From Amycolatopsis acidiphila (lineage in GTDB: Bacteria; Actinomycetota; Actinomycetes; Mycobacteriales; Pseudonocardiaceae), in the NCBI RefSeq assembly GCF_021391495.1, contig NZ_CP090063.1, positions 6,634,001-6,698,000 on the forward strand: 64,000 nt of DNA, in the 5' to 3' direction. Shown in pieces: positions 16,231 to 22,737 of the stretch. Each line of letters begins with the position of its first letter. The first letter of the stretch is position 1. The notes beneath the pieces were generated by a model. It was not told the DNA's origin, ran no database searches, and worked only from the letters and a program-made list of their open reading frames with translations. The translations under genes were made by a program, and so were the position numbers.

Positions 16231-18060
16231 GTGACCAGCCAAACGTCCGTCGCGGACCGGGCCAACGGCCAGACCATCGTCAAGCTGCTGAGGCGCAACG
16301 CCGAGCAGTACGCCGACCTGCCCGCGCTGACCTCGCTGGACGCCGAAGGCGAGCCGACGCTGACGTGGGGACAGGTGCGGCACGAGGTCGCCGTGCTCTC
16401 GCGGGGCCTCGCGGACCTCGGGCTCACCCGCGGGGACCGGATGCTGATCATGGCGCCCAGCTCGCCCGACCACCTGATCGCCGACCTGGCGGCCGTGCAC
16501 CTCGCCGCGATCCCGTGCACCGCCTACGCGACGCTCAGCCCGGACCAGATCCGCTTCGTCGCCCGCCACAGCGCCGCGCCGATCGTCGTGCTGCAGGGCA
16601 CGAACGAGCTCAAACGCTGGGAGCAGGTGCTCGACGACCTGCCGACCCTGCGGCACATCGTGATGGTCGAGAGCGAGGCGCTCCCGACCGGCGACGGCCC
16701 GTTCGTCAGCCTCGAGGACCTGCGGCGGCGGGGCGCGGAGCTGCACGAAGCCGACCCCGAGGCTTTCGAGCGCGCGCAAGCCGACATCCAGCCGTCCGAC
16801 CCGCTTTCGATGATCTACACCTCGGGCACCACGGGCGAGCCGAAGGGCGTGGTGCTCTCGCATTCCAACGCCGTGCACGAGTCGTACGCGATCCAGACCC
16901 TGCACGAGATGCCCATGCACCTCGAGAACATCGCCTACCTGCCGCTGGCGCACATCGCCGAGCGGCAGGTGTCGATCTACCTGCCGATCACGATGGCAGG
17001 GCACGTGCACACCCTCGCCGACGCGAGCGGGATCGTCGGCGCGCTCGCCCGGGTGCACCCGCAGGGCTTCTTCGCCGTGCCCCGGGTGTGGGAGAAGATG
17101 GTCGCGGGCCTCAAGAACATGCTCGCGAGCGTGCCGGAGGACGGCCGCACCGCGTTGCTGCAGGCGAACGAGCTGCTGCAGAAGGGCTACAAGCTGCGGG
17201 ACGCGGGCGAAGAGGTGCCCGCCGACCTGGCCGGCAAGATCGCCGAGACCGACCGCACCGTGCTCGCCCCGATCCGCCAGATGCTCGGCCTGGACAAGCT
17301 GATCTTCTGCTCCAGCGGGGCCGCGGCCCTGCCGCTGGAGGTGCTGTACTTCATCGCCGGGCTGGGCCTGGAGATCCACGAGGTGTGGGGCCTTTCGGAG
17401 ACCACCGGCGCCGTCACCGCCAACAGCGCCAAGGCTTTCCGCGCCGGCACCGTCGGGCGCCCGGTCGCCGACACCGAGGTGAAGCGGGCCGAGGACGGGG
17501 AGCTCCTCGTGCGCGGCCCGCTGGTGTTCCTCGGCTACCTGCAGGAGGACGGCTCGATCAAGCCCGCCGTGGACGACGAGGGCTGGTACGCGACCGGCGA
17601 CATCGGCGAGATCGACGCGGACGGGTTCGTCAGGATCACCGACCGCAAGAAGGAGCTGATCATCACCTCCGGCGGCAAGAACATCGCGCCGACCCGGATC
17701 GAGGGCCTGCTCAAGGAGCACCCGTTGATCGGGCAGGCCGTCGCGATCGGCAACGACCGGCCCTACGTGACCGCGCTGATCGTGCTCGACGACGAGATCC
17801 TGCCCGGCTGGGCCGCGGCCCAGGGCATCGAGTTCACCGACGTGCCGACGCTGTCGGGGCATGCGGCGGTGCGCGAGGAGATCGAGCGCGCGGTGGAGTC
17901 GGCGAACAGCCGGCTGGCGCGGGTCGAGCAGATCAAGCGCTACGAGCTGATCGCGAAGCCGTGGACGCCGGAGTCGGGCGAGCTGACGCCGACCCTGAAG
18001 CTCAAGCGCCGGATCATCAACGACCGCTACGCCGAACAGATCACGACGCTCTACAGCTGA
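16231..18060 (+). CDS. long-chain acyl-CoA synthetase (FadD15-like)
   Basis: A 609-residue ANL-superfamily ligase that activates long-chain fatty acids via acyl-AMP to acyl-CoA. The phosphate-binding motif is YTSGTTGEPKGVVLSH (near 192-207), with the conserved GLSETTGAV, GWYATGDIG and DRKKELIITSGGKNI downstream. GTG 16231 has SD ACAGGAGG. Length and motifs match the AMP-dependent FadD15/long-chain type. A very strong hairpin follows the stop. It is divergent from kynU. Confidence 0.88.
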   Translation: MTSQTSVADRANGQTIVKLLRRNAEQYADLPALTSLDAEGEPTLTWGQVRHEVAVLSRGLADLGLTRGDRMLIMAPSSPDHLIADLAAVHLAAIPCTAYATLSPDQIRFVARHSAAPIVVLQGTNELKRWEQVLDDLPTLRHIVMVESEALPTGDGPFVSLEDLRRRGAELHEADPEAFERAQADIQPSDPLSMIYTSGTTGEPKGVVLSHSNAVHESYAIQTLHEMPMHLENIAYLPLAHIAERQVSIYLPITMAGHVHTLADASGIVGALARVHPQGFFAVPRVWEKMVAGLKNMLASVPEDGRTALLQANELLQKGYKLRDAGEEVPADLAGKIAETDRTVLAPIRQMLGLDKLIFCSSGAAALPLEVLYFIAGLGLEIHEVWGLSETTGAVTANSAKAFRAGTVGRPVADTEVKRAEDGELLVRGPLVFLGYLQEDGSIKPAVDDEGWYATGDIGEIDADGFVRITDRKKELIITSGGKNIAPTRIEGLLKEHPLIGQAVAIGNDRPYVTALIVLDDEILPGWAAAQGIEFTDVPTLSGHAAVREEIERAVESANSRLARVEQIKRYELIAKPWTPESGELTPTLKLKRRIINDRYAEQITTLYS

Positions 18061-18068
18061 GCGTGGCG

Positions 18069-18108
18069 GTGAGTGGCCGGCTCTCCCGCGCGGAAGCCGG
18101 CCACTCAC
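18069..18108 (+). terminator. strong 14-bp stem terminator
   Basis: GTGAGTGGCCGGCT (18069-18082) pairs perfectly with AGCCGGCCACTCAC (18095-18108) around a 12-base loop, eight bases after the acyl-CoA synthetase stop. An A-rich run follows on this strand, so the reverse strand has U-rich sequence on the other side. Confidence 0.75.
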
Positions 18109-18183
18109 ACCAAGAAGAAAGCGAAGGTTCACCCGTTCATCGTGGTAAACGTCCGGCCACCTTGTACACGGGCAAATCGTCAA

Positions 18184-18209
18184 CTGTGGATAACCGGACT
18201 TATCCACAG
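18184..18209. promoter_or_regulatory. two perfect, inverted DnaA boxes
   Basis: CTGTGGATAA (18184-18193) and TTATCCACAG (18200-18209) are perfect inverted repeats separated by six bases. Each contains TTATCCACA, the canonical DnaA box. They lie between the convergent 3' ends of the acyl-CoA synthetase and SDR genes, not at a promoter and not beside dnaA, dnaN or gyr. A DnaA titration or regulatory site is possible; oriC is unlikely from the context. Confidence 0.6.
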
Positions 18210-18228
18210 GTCCTATGTCGAGTGCCGC

Positions 18229-19143
18229 TCAGGCGGTGCGCAGCGGGGTGGAAGTCGACTCCGTCCATTTACGCAGCCGGGGCGGCACGCGCTTTTCGAG
18301 ACCGTAGGGCTCCAGATGCGCGCTGAACACCTCGTCGAAAGCGCGCCGGACCGTTTCGGTGTCCCAGGTCTGCCGTTCGAGAATGGGCGCCTTCAGGTAC
18401 GGCTGGCCGATGATGTGCAGCTGCGGCCCGTTGCACCGGACGAGCTGGCCGGTGATGCCCTCGGCGTCGTCGGACAACAGGAACAGCACGAGCGGCGCGA
18501 TCCGGGAGGGCGTCCGGTCGGGCGGGCAGTTGCGCAGCGAGCGTTCCGACTTCCAGACCATCCGGGTGTGCGCCAGCGGGCAGACCGCGTTCACCCGGAT
18601 GCCGACCTCTTCCAGGTCGAGCGCCCACGAGTAGGTCAGCGACGCGACCGCGCCCTTGCTCGCGGCGTACACCCCCAGCTTGCGCTGCCCGAGCGACGCG
18701 CCGGAGGAGATGTTCACGATCGCCCCGCCGGTGCCCTGTGCGGTCATCGCCTTGATCGCCGCGACCCCGGTGTACATCACCCCCAGCACGTTGACCTCGA
18801 TGAGCTCGCGCATCTGGTCGGGCTCCTCCTGCCACGGCAGCGCCTCGTAGTTGAGCCCCGCGTTGTTCACCAGCCCGTCGATCGAGCCGAACTCGTCCAC
18901 ACACAACTGGACCAGCTCCTGCGCCTGGGCTGGATCGGTCACGGAGTGACCGCTGGCCACGGCCTGCCCGCCGTGGTCGCGGATGTTGGCGGCGGTTCGT
19001 TCCGCCAGTTCCAGGTCGACGTCATTGGCGATCACTCGCGCGCCCGCGTGCGCGAGATGCACCGCGAACGCCTCGCCGAGCCCGCGGCCGGCACCCGTCA
19101 CCACCACTGCCCGGTCCTGCAAGCCCGCTAGCTGCATGTTCAT
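18229..19143 (-). CDS. short-chain dehydrogenase/reductase
   Basis: A 304-residue classical SDR: cofactor loop TGAGRGLG (about 17-24), NNAG, catalytic Ser in NISSGAS and YAASK. The Asp after the second strand (IANDVD) favours NAD(H). About 55 residues extend beyond the usual 250, ending in a basic PPRLRKW segment. The substrate is unknown; such proteins often reduce or oxidise fatty-acyl or steroid hydroxyls. ATG 19143 has SD GGGAG upstream. Confidence 0.8.
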   Translation of the reverse strand: MNMQLAGLQDRAVVVTGAGRGLGEAFAVHLAHAGARVIANDVDLELAERTAANIRDHGGQAVASGHSVTDPAQAQELVQLCVDEFGSIDGLVNNAGLNYEALPWQEEPDQMRELIEVNVLGVMYTGVAAIKAMTAQGTGGAIVNISSGASLGQRKLGVYAASKGAVASLTYSWALDLEEVGIRVNAVCPLAHTRMVWKSERSLRNCPPDRTPSRIAPLVLFLLSDDAEGITGQLVRCNGPQLHIIGQPYLKAPILERQTWDTETVRRAFDEVFSAHLEPYGLEKRVPPRLRKWTESTSTPLRTA

Positions 19144-19276
19144 CTATCCCAACTCCCACTGGCCAGCCCCGACGGAGCCGGTTGCCGGCTCGCACTGGCC
19201 CTCCAGTCCAGTCTTCGCCACAGCGGCGGCGACGCCACGCGACTGACGACGAGCGGTCAGCACAATGCGCTGAACG

Positions 19277-19319
19277 AGTGATCACTGACCAGCGCCGCAT
19301 ACCGCCGGAACGGTCAGTG
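19277..19319. promoter_or_regulatory. operator-like inverted repeats upstream of the SDR and MFS genes
   Basis: The palindrome AGTGATCACT (19277-19286) overlaps CACTGACC (19283-19290), which is mirrored by GGTCAGTG at 19312-19319. A further GGTCAGC lies at 19255-19261. The 406-bp divergent region 19144-19549 otherwise shows no gene. Confidence 0.4.
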
Positions 19320-19361
19320 GCACCGAGAGTGTGCGCCGTTCGTCGTAATCCGAAGGTTGGT

Positions 19362-19385
19362 GTTTGGGCCCGGATGGGCCCAAAC
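19362..19385. other. perfect 10-bp hairpin in the SDR/MFS divergent region
   Basis: GTTTGGGCCC (19362-19371), loop GGAT, GGGCCCAAAC (19376-19385). The stem is perfect. It could end a small leader RNA, act as an operator, or shape the long leader of the MFS gene. Confidence 0.45.
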
Positions 19386-19549
19386 CCGCGATACCGTCGA
19401 GCTGTGACTGTTCGCTTCCGCGCTGTGAGCGGCATACTGGCTGTTGTCTTGCCTGTCGGCTGGGTGAGTGCCCGTTACCGGTGCCCCGCGGCGGACGACA
19501 GAATGCGTGGACGTGCTCGCGTTCACCCGAAAGGGGGGGAGCTAGGAAG

Positions 19550-20770
19550 ATGGTGAGGACTCAGGCCCGGCCACGCCTGCGCTCGGCGCTGGCGAACGGC
19601 GAGTTCCGCACTGTCTGGCTGGCCGAAGCGCAGTCCACCGTCGGTGACCAGCTCACGACCGTCGCGCTCGCCCTGATGGTCTACCATCGCACCGGCTCCG
19701 CGCTGCTGTCCGCGACCGCCTACGCCCTGACCTTCCTGCCTGCCCTCGCGGGCGGGCTCGGGCTCGCCCAGCTGGCCGACCGCTACCCCCGCCGGACCGT
19801 GCTCGCCGCCTCGGCGGCCGTCCAGGCGGTGTTCGTGGGCGTGATGGCCGTGCCCGGGATGCCGCTGGTGCCGCTGTGCGTCCTCGTGGTGCTCGCCCGG
19901 CTCGCGGGCGCGCCCTCCAACGCCGCGCAGAACGCGCTCACCAGGGAGATCTTCGACGACGACGAGCTGTACCTGCGCAGTCAGGACATTCGCGGCATCA
20001 CCACGAACACGGCGATGCTGCTGGGCCTGGCCTGCGGCGGCTTCCTCGTCACCGCGGCGGGCCCCTCGGTGGCGCTGGCCATCGACGCCGCCACGTTCGC
20101 CATCAGCGCCCTCGCGCTGTATCGGTGGGTGGCGACGCGGCCCGCCGCCGACAACGGGGACGGCGGCTGGTTCGGCGCGATCCGCTGGGTCAGCGGGCAG
20201 CGACGGCTACGGGTACTGCTGGGCCTCTCCTGGCTCGTGGGGCTCGCGGTCATCCCCGAAGGGCTCGTGGCGCCGCTGGCCCGCGAGATCGGGGCACCCG
20301 ACCAGGCGGTGGGCTGGCTGCTCGCGGCCGACCCGCTCGGCTTCGTGATCGGGGTGTTCCTGATGTCCCGTTACGTCTCCGCGGAGACGCGCAAACGGGC
20401 GCTGGGCGTCCTCGCCATCGTGCCGACGGCGTTCCTGCTCGTGTTCGCCGTGCAGCCGGACCTCGTGTTGTCCCTGGTCGCCCTCGCGGCCGCGGGTGCG
20501 GCCGGGGCGTACATCGTCACGGTGGGCGCCTCGTTCATCACGTGGGTGCCCAACGAGCTCAGGGGCGGTGCGGGGGGTTTGTACCGCACCGGGCTTCGGG
20601 TGGCCCAGGGCGTGGGTGTCGCGCTGGGTGGCGCCGTGGCGCAGTGGCTCGGTTCGGCCACCACGGCGATCACGATCGCGGGCGCGGCGGGCGTCGTGCT
20701 GGGCATCCCGCTGGCCGTGTGCTGGACCCGCCTGCAGCGCAGGGCCGCCGAAACGGCCGGCGCGCTATGA
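19550..20770 (+). CDS. MFS exporter
   Basis: A 406-residue 12-helix major facilitator protein. The loop-2/3 motif is LADRYPRRTVL (near residue 73-83), and the second half starts near 205 after a hydrophilic GDGGWFGAIRWV linker. It resembles multidrug or enterobactin-type exporters of actinobacteria more than sugar importers. ATG 19550 has SD-rich sequence (GGGGGGGAG and AGGAAG). The stop is only 22 bases from the minus-strand micro-ORF array, with which it is convergent. Confidence 0.8.
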   Translation: MVRTQARPRLRSALANGEFRTVWLAEAQSTVGDQLTTVALALMVYHRTGSALLSATAYALTFLPALAGGLGLAQLADRYPRRTVLAASAAVQAVFVGVMAVPGMPLVPLCVLVVLARLAGAPSNAAQNALTREIFDDDELYLRSQDIRGITTNTAMLLGLACGGFLVTAAGPSVALAIDAATFAISALALYRWVATRPAADNGDGGWFGAIRWVSGQRRLRVLLGLSWLVGLAVIPEGLVAPLAREIGAPDQAVGWLLAADPLGFVIGVFLMSRYVSAETRKRALGVLAIVPTAFLLVFAVQPDLVLSLVALAAAGAAGAYIVTVGASFITWVPNELRGGAGGLYRTGLRVAQGVGVALGGAVAQWLGSATTAITIAGAAGVVLGIPLAVCWTRLQRRAAETAGAL

Positions 20771-20792
20771 GGGGGCACGCTGCCGGTACTCA

Positions 20793-20813
20793 TCAGAAGT
20801 CGCGGTTCGACAC
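20793..20813 (-). CDS. micro-ORF 4, hexapeptide MSNRDF
   Basis: Last of the four in minus-strand order. The start is GTG at 20811-20813, codons TCG AAC CGC GAC TTC, then TGA at 20793-20795. The SD GGAGGTG (complement of 20821-20827) is seven bases upstream. The arginine codon is CGC here and CGT in the other copies, a synonymous change. Translation is inferred from signal and conservation only. Confidence 0.45.
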   Translation of the reverse strand: MSNRDF

Positions 20814-20871
20814 AACCAGTCACCTCCAGTTTTTGCCGATGAAACAAACGCGAAGCAACGCGGTCGCCGGA

Positions 20872-20892
20872 TCAGAAGTCACGGTTCGACAT
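20872..20892 (-). CDS. micro-ORF 3, hexapeptide MSNRDF
   Basis: The start is ATG (20890-20892), codons TCG AAC CGT GAC TTC, then TGA. The SD region reads GGAGAGGTG (complement of 20899-20907), six bases upstream. This is the only copy with an ATG and the only one with a 2-base insertion in the SD. Confidence 0.45.
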   Translation of the reverse strand: MSNRDF

Positions 20893-20944
20893 GAAGAACA
20901 CCTCTCCCGTAGCAGCGAAACAATCAGGATTTCAGGCAGAACGA

Positions 20945-20965
20945 TCAGAAGTCACGGTTCGCCAC
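20945..20965 (-). CDS. micro-ORF 2, hexapeptide MANRDF
   Basis: The start is GTG (20963-20965), codons GCG AAC CGT GAC TTC, then TGA. The SD GGAGGTG is the complement of 20973-20979, seven bases upstream. It is the only copy with Ala in place of Ser at position 2; both residues would allow removal of the initiator Met. Confidence 0.45.
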   Translation of the reverse strand: MANRDF

Positions 20966-21022
20966 GACGAGCCACCTCCACACACCACGTACACAAACAA
21001 CCACGTACAACTCCGCACACCA

Positions 21023-21043
21023 TCAGAAGTCACGGTTAGACAA
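21023..21043 (-). CDS. micro-ORF 1, hexapeptide MSNRDF
   Basis: First in minus-strand order. The start is TTG (21041-21043), codons TCT AAC CGT GAC TTC, then TGA. The SD GGAGGTG is the complement of 21050-21056, six bases upstream. Ser is coded TCT here and TCG in two other copies. Confidence 0.45.
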   Translation of the reverse strand: MSNRDF

Positions 21044-21056
21044 GAAGAACACCTCC

Positions 21057-21225
21057 GATCGGTGCTCGCGGCCGGGCAAGGACGAACTACTGTGGACGAG
21101 CTCCTCGCCTGCAGGGTCCGTCGTATGCGGTGGGATGATACCTGTTGAAGGAAAGTACCCGGCGTCCTTCCGGGCATAGCAAAGTTACCCCGTCAAAGCG
21201 GGCTTCGTCGAGAGAAGGTGATCCA
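21057..21225. promoter_or_regulatory. divergent control region of the micro-ORF array and the GGDEF gene
   Basis: This 169-bp region should hold promoters for the minus-strand array and the plus-strand GGDEF gene. Two short hairpins are seen near the GGDEF side (CCCGG/CCGGG at about 21158-21174; CCCG/CGGG at about 21189-21202). A minus-strand pair TTCAAC-N18-TACGAC (about 21119-21148) is a weak promoter candidate. I could not match a known c-di-GMP riboswitch. Confidence 0.3.
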
Positions 21226-22671
21226 GTGCCACCGCCACCGCCACGGCCGGGATCACCGACACTGCCGGGCGAAACCACCACCTCGTCGGGCGGGGAGCCG
21301 TCCGGGGCCGTCGACCCGGATGTTCCGGGCCGGCCAACCGGAGGCCGCCCTCCGGCGGACACGACGAGTGATTCTTCGAGCACTCGCCGCACCTACAAAC
21401 CACAATATTGGGCATTGTGGCGGCGACCCCAACCATTCATCGCATTCCTCGTCGTAGCGGAAGTCGCCGCCATTGGGTGGTTCGTCCACGTATTCCTGGA
21501 CACGCCCGCGCCGACCCGTCTCGATTTGCTGCGGTTCGCGATTCTCACGGCCGGCGCCACCGTGCACATCCAGATGACCCGCCGCCAGGAAGAACGGCGA
21601 CGAAATCGTGTTCGCACGGTCCTGATCGACCTCACCGCGGTCTGGGTGTTTCCGGCCGCGATTATTCTTCCGGCACAGCTGACGATCGCGCTGGTGCTGC
21701 TGATTCGTATCCAGCACTGGTTCGTCGCGCGCCGCCCCGCACACAACTTCGTCTTTTCCTCCATCACGCACATGCTCGCCGCGACGGTGGCGCACCAGGT
21801 GTTCGTGACACTCGGCGGGACGCACTGGGACTCGCTCACGGTGGCGTCCTCGTTCGGCGAGTTCGGCAAGCTCGTGCTCGTCGGGCTGGTCTACGAAGCC
21901 GTGCAGATCCTGTACGTCGGCAGCATCCTCAGCCTCGCCGCGCCGTCCAGGCCGACCGTCCACAGCGTCCTGGGCAGCAAGGCGGACAACCTGCTGGAGG
22001 CGATCACGATCGGCCTCGGCGCGGTCACCGCGATCATGCTGGTGATCCTGCCCCCTGCCGTCGCGATCATGGCCGTGGTGACCGTGGTGTTCAACCGGCT
22101 CGCCGAGCTCGACCAGCTGCAGGACGACGTCCGCACCGACCCCAAGACGCAGGTCTACAACATGCGCGGGTGGACGGAGTCGGCCGAACGGGCGCTGTCG
22201 CGGGCGGCCAAGTCGGACGACAACCTCGGCATCCTGATGATCGACCTCGACTACTTCAAGTGGATCAACGACACCTACGGCCATCCGGCCGGTGACGACG
22301 TGCTCCGCACCCTCGCCCAGCTCCTCGACGACGTCACCAGGCCCAGCGACGTCGTCGGCCGGTTCGGCGGCGAGGAGTTCCTGGTCCTGCTGCCCGAGAC
22401 CGACCAGGCGACGGCCACCGGCGCGGCCGAGCGCATCCGGTCCGCGGTCGCGGAGCTGCGGATCGGCACCACCGGCAAGCGTGGCGACCAGATCACGGTG
22501 TCGGAACGGACCGCCTCGATCGGGGTCGCCGTGTACCCCGACCACGGCGATTCGCTGGTGCAGCTGATGCAGGCCGCCGACGCCGCGGTGTACGAGGCGA
22601 AGGAGGGCGGCCGCAACCAGGTGCGCCTGGCCGAGCACCGGCCCCAGCACGGCGCGAACCCCACCCACTAA
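21226..22671 (+). CDS. membrane-bound diguanylate cyclase (GGDEF)
   Basis: A 481-residue protein that would make cyclic di-GMP from GTP. A proline-rich cytosolic start (about 1-55) is followed by several membrane helices (about 70-285) and a C-terminal GGDEF domain. The active-site motif is GGEEF in VGRFGGEEF. RPSD five residues before it is an intact RxxD inhibitory site, so product inhibition is expected. MIDLDYFKWINDTYGHPAGD is the metal/nucleotide region. GTG 21226 has SD GAGAAGG; a longer TTG start at 21145 is less likely. Confidence 0.88.
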   Translation: MPPPPPRPGSPTLPGETTTSSGGEPSGAVDPDVPGRPTGGRPPADTTSDSSSTRRTYKPQYWALWRRPQPFIAFLVVAEVAAIGWFVHVFLDTPAPTRLDLLRFAILTAGATVHIQMTRRQEERRRNRVRTVLIDLTAVWVFPAAIILPAQLTIALVLLIRIQHWFVARRPAHNFVFSSITHMLAATVAHQVFVTLGGTHWDSLTVASSFGEFGKLVLVGLVYEAVQILYVGSILSLAAPSRPTVHSVLGSKADNLLEAITIGLGAVTAIMLVILPPAVAIMAVVTVVFNRLAELDQLQDDVRTDPKTQVYNMRGWTESAERALSRAAKSDDNLGILMIDLDYFKWINDTYGHPAGDDVLRTLAQLLDDVTRPSDVVGRFGGEEFLVLLPETDQATATGAAERIRSAVAELRIGTTGKRGDQITVSERTASIGVAVYPDHGDSLVQLMQAADAAVYEAKEGGRNQVRLAEHRPQHGANPTH

Positions 22672-22737
22672 GGTGGCGGGCTGATCCGGGGGATTCCCCG
22701 GTGTCCGAACGCCGCAGACCCTGCCACTCTGGAGTTC

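Larger units (their letters stand above)
20791..21056 (-). repeat. array of four tandem about 36-bp repeats, each a Shine-Dalgarno plus six-codon ORF
   Basis: Four copies begin at 20791, 20870, 20943 and 21021 (period 79, 73, 78), separated by about 36-42 bp of unrelated, A-rich (plus strand) sequence. Read on the minus strand each is GGAGGTG (GAGAGGTG in the copy at 20872), 6-7 bases, a start codon (TTG, GTG, ATG, GTG) and codons for (S/A)-N-R-D-F then TGA. Differences between copies are confined to the first base of the start codon, third positions, and one Ser-to-Ala change, as expected if the peptide is selected. Three spacers carry TTGTTT 10-15 bases before the next SD. The four ORFs are listed separately. 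Confidence 0.7.

Noticed and set aside
16156..18207. 683-codon minus-strand frame across the acyl-CoA synthetase
   Set aside because: Antisense shadow; composition is Arg/His/Gln/Asp-rich and no motif is seen.
18184..18209. Chromosomal origin of replication
   Set aside because: Only two boxes, no AT-rich unwinding region and no dnaA/dnaN/gyr genes nearby.
20791..21056. CRISPR array (about 36-bp repeats, about 40-bp spacers)
   Set aside because: Repeats differ at about ten positions, there are only four, no cas genes are near, and the variation follows codon logic.
21057..21225. c-di-GMP riboswitch upstream of the GGDEF gene
   Set aside because: Short hairpins are present but I cannot match the conserved GEMM core bases.
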